A stretch of DNA of 64,000 nt from positions 62,001-126,000 of the forward strand of contig NW_026570432.1 of the NCBI RefSeq assembly GCF_019649055.1, given 5' to 3'. The notes below the pieces were generated by a model. It was not told the origin of the DNA, did not search any database, and saw only the letters and a list, made by a program, of their open reading frames with translations. Position 1 is the stretch's first letter. Every line of letters starts with the position of its first letter. This document shows positions 1-25,995 of this stretch, piece by piece. Origin of the DNA: Paramacrobiotus metropolitanus. Its lineage: Eukaryota; Tardigrada; Eutardigrada; Parachela; Macrobiotidae. The position numbers were made by a program, and so were the translations under genes.

Positions 1-1503
1 GCCAACAGAGACCGTTTTTTTCTCTTTTCCTCTTTCGTTAACATGTTGCAACCAACGCTGCACCGTCAACCTTGAGCTCTTGACGGGTGTTTGGCTACAA
101 TATTTTCACCCTGATTCTACACTGCATTTCCCAGTTTTTTCTTGAAGAAATTATGGAGGAGTGATCGTTTTACCAGGCACATTTAGCACGACGGCGGATA
201 CATTTTGGCGTCCCCCACCGGATCAGCAGCAGCGATAAGGAGAGGCTTGTTGCAATCCGCCTCCGTGTTGACATTGTGGGCCGACGCATGGAACTGTACG
301 CTCCGTTAGTCCTGACTGGCTGTGTTTGGATAATCTAATTTTACACCACCGACTACAGTATATTGAGGGGAATATCTGAATCATTGCGTAATCTTTATAG
401 CTCCTGTTTGAGCGTCATCTGTTTCTGGTCTGGATTACATCGTGGTTATATTTGGATTTAATTATTTTAATAGCCACAAATTGCAGGTAGGAATTAATTC
501 AGCAGCTTTACGAACAAGGTCGTATTAACTATTACAGGATGCTTTTCGATTTCAAAATATTGTGGTACTTTAGTTAAGTTATCGCTTAATATTATTACAA
601 CAATCAGTTCCAGGATTAAAGTAAAACGAAAATTAGTCTTAAAGGTTTTTGAAATTTGTAAAAAAAATCGTAAAAATTTCTGTGTTAACTGTTAAGTAGT
701 TTTCACTTGCATTTTTTAGATTTAGAATCTCATTTTTAAAATTTAATTTTGTAGTTTTTATCTAACCTTCCATTTAACATTAGTACTTCTAGTGAATGAT
801 GTAAATCAGTAAAATTATTTTGAATTATAACGAATGTTTGATTAGCCACCACAAATCCGAATTTGATGGATTTATTAATTTAATCGGGAATTTTGAGTGA
901 AAACTTGAAAAGCCAGCAAACAGTGATCTGGTTAATAATTGAAATTGTTAATTACTGCTGTTAGAATATGACAAATTAAGCTGATTACGGTTTCCCTTTT
1001 TATGATCTTCGATAAACATAACATTTTATTACCTTCTGCGTCCCATTTGCAAGGTCGATTAAGACGTCTCGGACATTTCTTGAATTTTCAAGGGAGGCAC
1101 CATAAACATCGCATTTGAATTTCTAATCTATTGTAAATCTTCGTCATAAAGCACTTTACGACGCACTCTCAGTGGCGTCGTGAGTAATTTTTTTGCTGCC
1201 AGTGTTAAGTGTTTTCCAATGAGCCAGGCTTTCAAAAAAAACAGGTTTCCCTTATTCTACATTATCGCTGCTGTGCCAGCCTATACGCTGCTCCTACGGC
1301 GCGCGATAATTCTCCCATTTGTCACTATCAAATAAAATTGCCCGACGGATTTTTTAACGATCCTCGTTATCATTTTTCACCGTCCGCCGTAAATGCGTTG
1401 CACACTGGCCCGTCCGATAAGCCCCGCCGCGTGTAACCACCCCGGGGGGTTGCTTTTGTCTATTGGCAGGATCCCCATGCGTGTGTGACGTGAGCGGCGC
1501 GTT
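1..1503 (+). other. Upstream / probable 5' UTR region of the MARK gene
   Basis: No convincing coding region is seen. The first ~320 bases are GC-richer than the AT-rich stretch that follows. A possible splice donor (TGCAG then GTAGGAAT) lies near 487 and a pyrimidine-led acceptor (TTTTGTCTATTGGCAG) ends at 1469, so a non-coding first exon spliced to 1470 is conceivable. An in-frame TGA at 1486 makes the ATG at 1504 the first usable start. The splice pair is inference. Confidence 0.4.
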
Positions 1504-14932
<13,429 letters not shown>

Positions 14933-15597
14933 ATGGAAGAAAAAATACCCGGAAAATCGCCGATTTGTGCCTTGATACTGGAAAATTGCGGAAAATTACC
15001 GGCGATGTGTGTGTTATTTTGGTGTTTTTTCTTCTGGAGGGTTCGTGCTGACCGGCTCCGGGTGGGGAAGGGGCGGTGTTTATACAGGCGGGGCGGGACG
15101 GACGGTCTCCTGTGTGATGAGGTTTTTTTCTTTTTTTTTGATTTTGAGCTGATGTTACAGGTTTTTGGTTTAATATTTTTTTTTCTTGTTCTTCTTGCGT
15201 GTCTTCATTATCTTACTGCTGGCGCTGCGAATGGATCATGTGTTGACGGATGCAGGATGGTTTTATAGTGTGTTTTTCTTGGCGGGACGAAATAGGCGTT
15301 TCACTTTTGATCAATGGATATTTATATATATTATAAGAATTATTTGTAATAATTTTTGACCTGGATGCTATTCGTGTCTCTCTTTCTCTGTGTCGCGCGC
15401 GCGCGCAGGTTTATTGTGTCGCAATGAATAATAACATGTTATTGTGCATTCGTCGGAAACTCGGAATTATCCGCTGCGATTCTTACCATTTTCCATTAGG
15501 ATAGCAAAATAATAGCGCACTGATCGGGAATTTGTTTTAATTTAAAAATCATATATTTAATTTTTTTAAATTAAATTTGTGAAATTAATTTAATAAA
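14933..15597 (+). other. MARK 3' UTR with polyadenylation signal
   Basis: No coding potential after the TAA. AATAAA at 15592-15597 is the best polyadenylation signal. A (CG)7 run lies at 15393-15406. The next gene is convergent, with its stop codon about 310 bp further on. Confidence 0.6.
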
Positions 15598-15905
15598 CGT
15601 GTTAAATTTTTTTCATGTATTTTCGCTCATACCGTTAACGAAGTTGGTGTGGAAACGTAGTACGGTGGCAGTTGTCAAACGCAGGCGCGGGATGCATAAG
15701 CGCTTATAATACTGTATCCGACTCGAATACAAATTATAGTAGCTAAGGATACTGACGAATTTAGGGTCCAATGCTTTTCAACGAATTAATTTTTGGACTC
15801 CATAGGCGTTTTATGATACCCTCTCGAACTTTCAACCATTTTTTAAAAATATAATTGCAACAAGAACAACTTAAACCACAGAAATACCGGTAGTGTCTAT
15901 AAACG

Positions 15906-18900
15906 TTATAGCTTGGATAGTGCCAGTTTCGGGTTGTTGAGCAGAGATTTGAAATTTGGTAGATTGTGGGCGTTCGCATTCAGTGAGCGGTAGGTAGGGT
16001 TCGTGCCGTAGCCGGCTGCCGCGGATCCATTGCCGTAGCTATGCAAACCCTCGGCCAGTTGTCCCACCGGGAAGCGTCCCGGTCCGAAACCCACCCGGCA
16101 ACACTGGATCCAGTCCAGATGGATGTCCGTGGTGTAGGGATTATGCTTTTTACCCAGTCCGGTCACCTATTCCATCACACGCATAGGAATAAATACAAAA
16201 ACGCACTCTAAAAGAAGATGCAATAAAATTGTATACAATATGAAGGTACAAAACAATCGATAAATAAATACAAATAAGTACAACTGATAGAATTGTCTAA
16301 AGGTAGATAAAATAAAATTCACACTTTCACAATTATTTTTCGAAAATCTTGAAAAAATAATTGTTATATACCGCAGCTTAGAGCAGATATTAAATGAAAG
16401 CGCCAGTTAATATTATTAGAATGAGCAAGTGCATATTAATGGTACTGGAAAGTCCATATCGGTACCTACAGATATACAGATGACAGTTACACAAGCTCGT
16501 CCGGATGAGGAACAGAAATAAATATAGATAACGGTATAGCGAAAAATAACTTCACGGGATACGCCAAACTGCCCACTCCGGCGCGCCGCGCCACAAGTTC
16601 TGCGCGTTATATGCATTTGGGCTAAATAATGATATACAAGTAAAATTGGAGGTGTTAAAAAAATACGTATTTAATTATTGAGAAACTAATCTCTAGACTT
16701 TAGGATGTTAAATCCGTCATTATGAACATTGTAGTGTAGTGGCCAACAGCTCGCGCAATATGTGGAAGCTGTGTAGTTACGTGTTAAATTCTGAACAGGC
16801 TCATGTACGGTAAAGTTACCGCAAATATAAAAACACAAAATAAATATAACGAGAGGCTTTGAAATATGAATAACAAGAATATAACTGCATCATATTTCTT
16901 AACAATATTATTAAACCTAAAAACAATAAATCTGCAGTATAAATAAATAAGGCGTTTCAAGCGCATAAACACCGTACGATGTACGATGTATCGTATGTAC
17001 AGATATGTTCATAACTAGTTATCTGTGTGACAGTAGCAGTAATGCATTAGTGTACAAGTATACTTAGCCGATTTTATGAACGTACCACGTAGCCCGTATC
17101 GCAGAACATGAGGAAGAGGACATGGTCATAATATTCCCAGTACTGGTCATGTGTCATTTTGTAGTAGCACGACATGTAGTCGATGTAATAATTGGCCGGT
17201 GTGGCGCAGCATTTAAACAGCTGCACGTAGTCGGTGGTGATGCGCCAGACTTGGAACTGGAAGTCGTTATCCCATAAACCTAAGCGAAAAACATGACCCT
17301 GGATGTACTTACACGTACGTGTACAGAATCTTTTCCATATAGCCGCAAAGCCGGATTAAAATGACATTATTGACGGTTCTCGTGTGCACCTGTCATGAAG
17401 CTGTTGGGTGACGTCAGGGCGTCACGTGGATCGTAGCAGAAATCATGCGTAGTAAAGTTTCTCACGTAGCACCTGCGCAGTAACACCATTGTACCGTTAT
17501 ATACACAGCATTATAAAGAATAATAATATATAAAATATTATTATAATAAAAAAAATCAATCTTATTTCTATAAAGATAACGTTCTGTTGCTCCTATAATT
17601 ATGGGTGTTTTCCTATAACGATGAAAAATGCCAACCCAAATTACTCAGTAAATATATATCCGCAAAGCGTTGTTAAATGATATACTGATGCTGTCATAAT
17701 TATTAATTTTGTATCTTACCCGGGATAGTAAGGATAATCGGATGACGGCGGTTTATACGGGAACATGAATTTACACCAAAGTCCTTGTATTCTCTGGATA
17801 AGAAACCATAAAAATTTCCGGTCAACATACGGTGCAAGGTAAATAAGTCGTAGTTGCAGCGGCGTTGAAAATATAAACGATCGATGTAAAATACGTGTAT
17901 TAAAACCATGCCAGATAGTATACAGATACGAGTATGAACGTCTACGCACGTTGTTGCACATTCAGATATAATTTACGGCAGTTCAAAACTTTGCATATGC
18001 CATATAACATTATAAGAAATAATTGATGTACAAAATTGTATATATCAGTGCTGTGGCACCGGTATTTAGACAATACTTAACCGCCAATGTAGCCGGTTAA
18101 GTATTGGCTAAATCCAACTTGGCCAAATACCGTACTGTATGTATGTAATGTATTTAATTCCTCTGGATGCTGCCAAATGCCAATCACAAACAGACCCGGG
18201 ATAAACATATCGGAAAAAAAGTGCGAAAAACTTAATCCATATTGAGCTGTTTTAAATACAGTCTTAATTTCTATCGAAAAGTAGGCTTTTCAGATTAAAT
18301 AACGGAATGTGTTCCATTCACTATCAGGGAATGCGTACTCACCTGAAAATCATCTGCAGTGTCCCTGCAATTCAGTTCTTTCGTTATATGTTATACAAAC
18401 TCCTTTACTAAAATGCTGTTGTGGTTTGCAGTAAAATGTTTCATGTTGCTCTTACCGAATGCCGATTACCGCTTCTCCTATAAAAACAAGTAAAAAAGCG
18501 TGAAAAGATCGGAGGCATCTGTATTTCTAGGAAATAAATTTTTTTTTTCAGAAATAGAGTGAACAAGCAATGCTTAAAAAAACAGCCGGACCACTCTTAC
18601 CGTCCAGACATTCGATATTCCATTTGTGAATGGGTGATGTGGTTCCACCGTGCATATGATACGTTTCGATAATGTCATCGCCCTAATTATAACACTTAAT
18701 ACAGAATCACAGGAAAGCCATACAGATCTTTTAAAGTTAAATGAAGTTATTTTAAAATTTTAATTTTAGCAATGCTAGGTAAAGTTAAAAGCTTACAAAC
18801 CGGAGAAGTACAAAAACTTTGTTCATATACTCATATATATTACACTGTACCAGTAACTACATGTATAACGATCGCCGCAATTATCACACTTTAACCGCTC

Positions 18901-19267
18901 ACGCTTTTTTTTAATTTGGTGGTTACTAATCCACATCATATTACGGTTTTTTGTCAATGAATTTTAGAAAATTTTGACAAAACCTTTTTCTTGGTGATTT
19001 TGGAAGGCGTTAATCTCAATTATGCCATGATTGGCAGGGTTGTGATTACAAGCATACTAAAGTACAACCGTTACAGGAAAGGCAACTGATCAAGCATCAA
19101 GCATCAAAAGCATCAAGCTGTGGTCAGTGAAAACTACAACTCACCGTGCCAAACGTTAAATATGATCCATAATATCTGTTGGTGCAAAACACCCTCGCCG
19201 CCAAACAACATATCGCAATAAAAATAGTTGTAGCGCGAAAGACATCCACCGATAACGCTCCAGCCAT
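15906..19267 (-). CDS. Secreted Cys-rich protein, dermatopontin-like (copy 1, 8 exons)
   Basis: Exons in transcript order: 19145-19267, 18601-18682, 18456-18477, 18343-18364, 17720-17793, 17390-17472, 17086-17279 and 15906-16166; all have GT-AG borders and phases that join to one 286-aa frame ending TAA. The first exon gives a signal peptide (MAGALSVDVFRATTIFIAIC onward, cut near ...ARVFC). The mature part has repeated blocks of the form W/Y...F...C..G..V.G(I/L)....H......W...CC, as in the stretch GYVVTGLGKKHNPYTTD followed by DWIQCCRVG. That pattern recalls dermatopontin-type extracellular-matrix proteins; I hold this family call only tentatively. Exons 3 and 4 are both 22 nt. A paralogue with the same exon borders lies just upstream (20960-24464), and that conservation is the main support for the model. 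The function is unknown. Confidence 0.82.
18059..18113. repeat. Short hairpin in an intron of copy 1
   Basis: GGTATTTAG-CAATACTTAACCG pairs with CGGTTAAGTATTG-CTAAATCC across a short loop. It lies between the second microexon and the next exon. It could be a MITE remnant; no function is implied. Confidence 0.6.
18343..18364 (-). CDS. 22-nt microexon (exon 4 of copy 1)
   Basis: Acceptor TTGCAG, donor GTGAGT; encodes the end of the Arg codon and DTADDFQ. The same exon is found at 22991-23012 in the paralogue with identical length, phase and nearly identical peptide. Skipping it alone would shift the frame. Confidence 0.85.
18456..18477 (-). CDS. 22-nt microexon (exon 3 of copy 1)
   Basis: Acceptor TTTTTATAG, donor GTAAGA; encodes GEAVIGI plus two bases of Arg. 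The counterpart at 23152-23173 encodes GEAMIGV. Only 91 nt separate it from the next microexon. Together the two 22-nt exons are 44 nt, so neither singly nor jointly can they be skipped in frame. Confidence 0.85.
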
Positions 19268-20959
19268 AGATAAAACATGTAAACTTATAGTCCAATTTTC
19301 TACACCAAAAGTGACAACAAATTGCCGAACAATACACTAACAAATTTATGCGGAATTATTACGCCATATCGAATGATAATTGGCATTTGTGGTGAAGAAA
19401 AAAATCGATGGCTGATTGCGATAAGTTGATGCGGTAGCCACAGTGATGGTGCAGATTTTTGTTTAATGCGCGAGTACAATATCAACATGCCACATGCGCG
19501 GAGGTCAAGCGGTAGTACAGAGTCTCGTCTTCCTCGCGGCGCTGCTGTGTATACACTTATTTTTACGCGGCATCTTCCATTGGCGCGGTTTATCCAATCT
19601 ACCGGCCATTTTTCAAGTGCCGGCACGATGATTCAGACCGATTTTGGCAACGTAAAACTGTGCAAAGAAGAACGTTAATTTTTTTAAAATATGCCTCATA
19701 ACGAGCAGGCTTGACGGATGGTGACCTCCGGATGCCGGCACAACTGCGCCGAGATCAAACAACTCTTAGCCGCCAAATGATCCGCCAACAGCATGGACGT
19801 AAATCGTCATGTATTGTAGTCATCAGCCGCTGTTCGATTACAATCGTGTGCACTACGTATATCATAATCATGCACCGGAACGTGGGATGGCGCTAGCACG
19901 TATACCGTCCTGAGTTTCATCCCGTTTTTTTCCTCGTTTTTATTAATCGGGTGAAACTGCACAAGTGTACTGTACATACTGCCAGTATAAAGGCAATTAC
20001 GCTTTCTGTCGGCAAGGTAAGCCTACTCTGTAACTGGAGTCAGTTAACTTGTTAGCTCGATTAGCGTGTCGAGAAGAATTAATTGTGCGTGTTATATTAA
20101 CAATGTCCAAATATTTTTGATAATTTTACAAGCTAGTAGGTAAAACAAGGTAATAATGTCTATCATACAATAATTTATTACGTTTTACAGTCAAAAGGTA
20201 TATCAACAAAACTTATTTGATAATACTTCATGTTTTGCATGGTGTTGCACTCTCTGTCGATCTGCTGATGGCTATTTGCCGAGGACTGCCAAAAAAGGTT
20301 TTACATCGAAATGCCTGCCATTTTGTCCAGTACAGAATAATAATCCGTATTATTACTGTATAATTTATTCAGGTAACTATAATTTCTTCAGGAATCTGCA
20401 TAATTTCTTCAGGAACTATGTTTCGCATTACGTTGCAGATTTGATAGCATTGAACGAAAAACATTGTATGGCCACTATGTGCATTATCGCCTATCCAGAA
20501 AGAAAAACTACAAAATATAGCGCTACTACGCCACTATTTTTCAAAAATTTTATCTGTGATCAATAGAGCATCAGTAAAAATGAAATCCAATCAGTTTAGT
20601 TGAGGGATTTATTGACTCGCGCTCGACTAGCAAAAAATAGCCCATGTGTTTTGATCACGAATTACCGGCAATGTGGACGCAAAGGTCCTAAATAAATCAG
20701 CGATAAATAAGCGTAATTAGCAATAACATTTTGCTGAATTTGCTGACGCTGCGTTTCTAAGACATTTTGCCGCGCCTTTTTCCGCCGACAGCCAACGTAC
20801 GCATCGTACGTTAGGATTTAGGATTAAGGGAAAATCTTATTACCATTGTCGCATTTGTAGCACACAACTGCCACCACCAAGAACACACTGGATTTGACTC
20901 ACAAATGCGCACGACCCTTTATATGTGATCTGCCGTCGCACCGGCATCCAGAACTTATC
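19268..20959. other. Spacer between the two paralogues
   Basis: No supported exon. It must hold the copy 1 promoter and the copy 2 3' UTR; TTTATT at 20608-20613 (AATAAA on the minus strand) is a plausible polyadenylation signal for copy 2, about 350 bp past its stop. Confidence 0.5.
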
Positions 20960-23900
20960 TCACAACTTTGACAAATGTAATCCTGGATCAGGTAGTGATT
21001 TACGGTTCTGTATGCTTTCCAGGTGGTTCTCGGATGATCGCGACGTGGCGTTGCCGTATGCCGCCGCCGCCGAGGAGTAGCCTTTCCCGTAATCATGCAG
21101 TCCTTCGGCCAGATGCCCCACAGGCAGCCGGCCCGCCCCGAATCCCACCCGACAGCACTGGATCCAATCGACGTGGATGTCCGTGGTGTAGGGATTGTGC
21201 TTCTTCCCGATGCCGGTCATCTGCAATGACGACAACCTGACCACACCTGCTGGTAACGTTGGTCTAATTGGAGCACACGACGGGAAACATTAGCGCTTTT
21301 TGGAAGTAGCCGATCGATACCCGGGTTCGTCATCGGGATCGATCTTCCGGGCGTCAAAAGGACTGTCATCAGTCACACAGTAGAATGAGTGTTACACGTG
21401 CACACGTCGTGTCTGCCATGTGAGGTGGGCACGTGATTCGCACAACCGTGCACTTGCGATTGACTCACCATCGCCCGGCAGGTATAACCCGCTTCCTGTA
21501 CTCCCATCACTCAGCTTAACATATTTTTTCATGCCAGTGGTACCCTCGCTGTTGTGTGATATAGAATACATAATACGTATTACGTATTACGTAATACGTA
21601 TTATGTACTCCATGTTTTAGGTGAGCTGTGGGATGGCTAGAGCAGTAAAGGCAGCGGTGACCACCTCCAGTTTGTACAAAGAGAACAGCGCTGTCAGAGT
21701 CCAGCTGAAATGCTTGCTGTTCTAGGCTCGGTAGTCGGTCAGTACTCATATCAACGACAGAGGAGCAATCCCAGTATATGTTGCCTCGCCCGGCTGGTGT
21801 ATGACATTGCGGCAGAGCATATGGATTAAATACAGCGCGGTATATATAAGCCCCATGCTTCCAGCCGACAGGCGGCACATAAAGGGAGTGCTTGTCTCAG
21901 TTTTTGACTGCCCTTTGTGTATTACATGTACGATACAGTACGTAGATACTTGCACATACAGAGAACATACTTTCAGGGCTACTGTTAGTGCCGATGCCCG
22001 AATGTACATAAAGGTCACCAGGACAGGTACATATATTATACATGTTCCCTGGGACCTTTATGTACATTCGGGAATCCGCTCCCTCTTAATACACCTTACC
22101 ACGTATCCTGTGTCGCAAAATACCAGGAAAATAGCGTGATCGTAGTACTCCCAGTACTGGTCATGCGTCATTTTGTAGTAGCAGGACATATAGTCGATGT
22201 AATAGTTAACCGGTGTGGCGCAGCATTTGAACAGCTGCACGTAGTCGGTGGTGATGCGCCAGACTTGCATGAGAAACTCATTATCCCAGTACGCTGCAGT
22301 AATACGCATTGCTGTGATGGTACATTAGGAAAGGTTAAGGCTAAAGGTCACTCGCTGTACCTGTCATGAAGGTGTTGGGCGAAGTGAGAGCATCGCGGGG
22401 TCGTAGCAGAAGTCATGCGTCGTAAAGTTTCTGACGTAACACCTGCAGTTAGAAAATTGTTTGTTAGCAGGCGACCAACCAATCTCAAGTTAAAGTCAAA
22501 GGGTAATTAAATAAATTTTCCCAGCCTACCCAGCATAGTACGGGTATTCGGAGGACGGAGGTTTATACGGGAACATATACTTGCACCAGAATCCTTGTAT
22601 TCTCTGCAATGGTACCAGAACTAGATATTTTGCTGTAAATACGTATTTTTGTAAAAACCAATCATCCAACTTCTGACAATAGTTTTTTTGGTAAACCAGA
22701 CAGTTGCACCAGATCAGGCATAAAAACCGATTTTAAGCGTATGAACAGCAACTTTCCTACAGGAATACAGTGCTTTTACATGAAGTACGACAATCTTTTT
22801 ATTTCATAAAATGAAACAAAACAAGTATCAAATTTTGAAATTAATAAAAAAGTTAATAGCAACGGTAAAATACCTCCGTTGATGGTGTTTTTGGCTACTG
22901 TAGAACGATAACAGTATTGCTAATGATGATAATAATAAATTAATAACAATATCAATGATATTGTCACCCAAACGGAGTGTGAGTAATTACCTGAAAATCA
23001 TCGGCAGTGTCGCTGCAATAAAATTTAAATAATAAATCATGATGAGATACTGCGCATATGCTAACAAGTACAGGGATATAAAAAATAATTTAAGAATTAC
23101 TTAACTATGTTAGCTACAAATAATGTGCATGGTAGTGCTTTTATGACTTACCGCACACCAATCATCGCTTCTCCTATAAAAACAAGTTCTTTGGTATTGT
23201 AACCTTATGTTGTTTTTCTTGTTTTAGAAGCTTCAGTAGTTTATCGACTTCCCAAAAACCGCCGCAGCCGTGCCGGCATATACCTATATGATTGGTCAAT
23301 GATCGTGCAGACAGGTAACAAAATAACAATTATTCGGTGATTTTGTTGATTCACGTATAATGCCGACGACAACAATTAGCGCAAACTAACATAGTGTCTC
23401 TTTATCGTAGCACATGCATTAGATTTTTGCATGAACTTGAATTGTAAAGTCAGGCGTCTCTTACACAGCCATTTTCTCTATTTTTTCATTTTTTCAGAGA
23501 CAGTGCAACAGTTTAATATTTAAACTGATTAAAGCATCCTCCTGAACGACATATCTAGTTAATTCTGGTAGCGTTATTTAAATACTTAGAAACAATTTAG
23601 CAGAAATTCTAAATTTGTAGTTAGGTCTTGTAAATGTAGTTAGGAGAAATTTTAAACCTTCAGGCAACAGAGCAAAGAAATAGGTGCTAAATCCATGGGT
23701 ATTTTGGTATAAAATATTCTGCCTTTATGTTAGTTAACTCCAAACCGCTTTACAGCTTTTATAGTCAGTTTGAAAAGTTTCGTTTTTTAGCCTTGAGTTG
23801 CTTACTAAACTCTGAGCAAATAAATGTACATACTATAGTCTGCTGGTAAAAGCAAGTGCATGATTCCAAACTTCCAAATTCTTGTTCAGCACGGGTGTGA

Positions 23901-24464
23901 CAACGTACACAATGATATTTTGCAAAATTATAGATTACAAAGTTATCTTTGCAGGATACAGCAGTACTAAACCTCCAAAAACGGATTCCCACTTACCGTC
24001 TAGGCATTCCAGATTCCATTTATGTATCGGCGATGTTGTTCCTCCGTGCATATGTACCGTTTCCAGAATATCATCACCCTTAGCACAAATGCATCGGTTT
24101 TAGGCTAGCCAAAAACCACATAGTGCATATAAAACGGAATCAGCTGCTGCGATATACTTAAGACGAATTAGGATCGATGGAATAACGAAATCACGTTATG
24201 ATTCGTATCACTGCAGATTTTTAAGATAATAATAATTCTAAATACTGTAGTAACAGCGCTTGCACCATATTTTCAACGCATTGTACAGCAAAATATATAT
24301 CACTATGTCCGGCAATTTATTAGGATACTCACGGTTCCAAAGAGCAAATAAGATCCATAATATCGGTTAGTGCACAGCACAGATGAAAGTAAGAAGGCAA
24401 AAATTACAACAGATATATCGAATTTCGGCTCCCCTGGTTTGACAAAGACGATCAATTCCGCCAT
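20960..24464 (-). CDS. Secreted Cys-rich protein, dermatopontin-like (copy 2, frame broken in exon 6)
   Basis: Exons in transcript order: 24333-24464, 23997-24078, 23152-23173, 22991-23012, 22530-22603, 22361-22442, 22100-22293 and 20960-21220. Exon lengths match copy 1 exactly except the first (132 versus 123 nt) and the sixth (82 versus 83 nt). The one-base shortfall in exon 6 is in the G run at 22397-22400 (CCCC on the coding strand, where copy 1 implies one more base) and breaks the frame at DPRDALTSP. With that base counted, the product is 289 aa: a signal peptide (MAELIVFVKPGEPKF... hydrophobic ...VLC), then the same Cys spacing as copy 1. The last exon is 261 nt in both copies, yet the C-terminal tails differ in sequence after the CCRVGFG block. 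It is either a functional gene with a base error or a very young pseudogene. Confidence 0.8.
21559..21605. repeat. Near-perfect palindrome built from TACGTA steps
   Basis: A ~40-bp palindrome, TACATAATACGTATTACG...TACGTATTATGTA, differing from its reverse complement at only one position pair. It lies in the 5' flank side of the last intron of copy 2, outside any exon. Confidence 0.8.
21997..22072. repeat. 76-nt hairpin in intron 7 of copy 2
   Basis: The first 20 nt (CCCGAATGTACATAAAGGTC) pair perfectly with the last 20, and pairing continues with small bulges toward a short AT-rich loop. The size and shape are those of a pre-miRNA-like hairpin or of a tiny inverted-repeat element. It ends 28 nt before the downstream exon boundary at 22100. 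Confidence 0.8.
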
Positions 24465-25083
24465 TAACAACAAATTACGAGCACATATAAACGTAGAATA
24501 TGAAAGTAAATTTATGTAAATTTTCCTGTAGCGCAAGTGACGTTGCAACGTCCGATGCAGAAGAAGAATGGAAAGTTAATTGACTATAAAACAGCTATGT
24601 ATGCTACATATATGTAAATCAAAACTGCCTGCATGGTGTGCATAGATTTACACGTTGCAGCAAGCGTGTTTGATTCTTCAAGCCCGGTCACACCTCCGTC
24701 CGAAAAACCGGTAATTTATTTTTCCACTGTGCCGGAAGTTTTGAAGAATTTGCGTCTTCTTTTCCTTCCGGGCGAATTTCATGCTTTTACAGTAGTTGAG
24801 CATCTCACATCCGATCAACGATCAAAAATTTCCCGGAACGTGCGCGTCTAGTATCTTTTGTGCTTTATACAGTTTTTTTCTAGGCAGTTTTCATACAGTG
24901 CAAGGCGAAGCGGTTTCTTCTGTTTTTTTGTGCACTCACAAAAAATAAACTGCACCAGTATGTGTAGATACGTACGTGCCACCGTTTAAGTAATTGTTTT
25001 TTTGTAGCTTTGTAATATTTTTTTACGAGTATTGTTCTGTACAAGTATTGTATTATACACTACCCCTCGTCAGAAATGTGATA
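24465..25083. other. Upstream flank of copy 2 with a short Ig-exon-like fragment
   Basis: At about 24530-24600 on the plus strand, after TTTTCCTGTAG, a short frame reads AQVTLQRPMQKKN, closely matching AQITVQRPLQKEK at 40164 onward. It soon stops being open. This looks like a decayed copy of an exon from the Ig-like family further right. The rest shows nothing recognisable. Confidence 0.45.
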
Positions 25084-25995
25084 TACAAAGGAGATTCCAA
25101 AAATAATTTTCCCTATTCTGTCTCCCTGCGATTTTAGGTTATACACAAATGGTATAATTCTTGCTGGATAAACCATTATGTAAACCATCTAAAGAAATAA
25201 GAATCAAAAGAATCGAAGAAGAACTTGCCAAACGAAAAACGGAATGGTGAATGCTGCTTTTGCACTTTTTTCAGCACCTTTTTGGAAAATTATTCTTTTT
25301 ATTGCCACTTCTGACCAGGCAATGTTTTCAACAAAAAAATTAAAGCGTCAACTGGAAATTTAGTACTTGATATTACTGCGATGGCAGAACATTTTGAAAA
25401 GCTCAGGATTAAAAGTAAACATTTTTTTTTCATAAGACACCGAAACTCCCTTATTCCAGCCGTTTCGCTTTCATAAATTCATGATGCTTCCCATCGATAA
25501 AAAGCACATTTTATGGCCAGTCGTGCGCATCTAAGATACCAAGAAAGTTTGCATTCCACCGACAACAGCAAATTTTTTCATGAAATTTTCTGTTTTTTAC
25601 CGTCTGGATGCTGCGATGCTTTCTGATTTTGACACCTAGTCCCAAGCCGTTCTTATTTTTCTAGAAAAGTGGTTTGAATAGGACATTTTGTGCAGAACTT
25701 TATTTTGTAAGAGAAAAGAATTCTTAATCTAAGTATATTTTATGCATCAAGGAAAATGAGCAGAAAGATTGCGAAAAATAGCAAAAACTGTCCGGGAAAT
25801 TCACGTGAAAAACTTTGAAAACCCTGTGGTGTTTTTTTTGGCATTTCTTCCCCATTTGATTGTAATTAAACAAAATAATTTCTTTATACATTTTGCTAAT
25901 GAAGGACGTTTGTAACGATATGGATGATATTAGGTGAATGCGTTAATGCCGGGAGATACAAAATAGGGAAAATTATTTTTGGAATGTCCTTTGTA
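25084..25995. mobile_element. Tc1/mariner-like non-autonomous element
   Basis: Terminal inverted repeats of about 45-50 bp: the left end TACAAAGGAGATTCCAAAAA and the right end, read in reverse complement, TACAAAGGACATTCCAAAAA, both continuing into TAATTTTCCCTATT(C/T)TGT. The termini begin at TA dinucleotides, as expected for TA-target insertion. The ~800-bp interior has no intact transposase frame. The superfamily call rests on the TIR style and TA target only. Confidence 0.7.

Noticed and set aside
15393-15406. (CG)7 run considered as a regulatory or Z-DNA element
   Set aside because: A short simple repeat in a 3' UTR, with nothing further to support a role.
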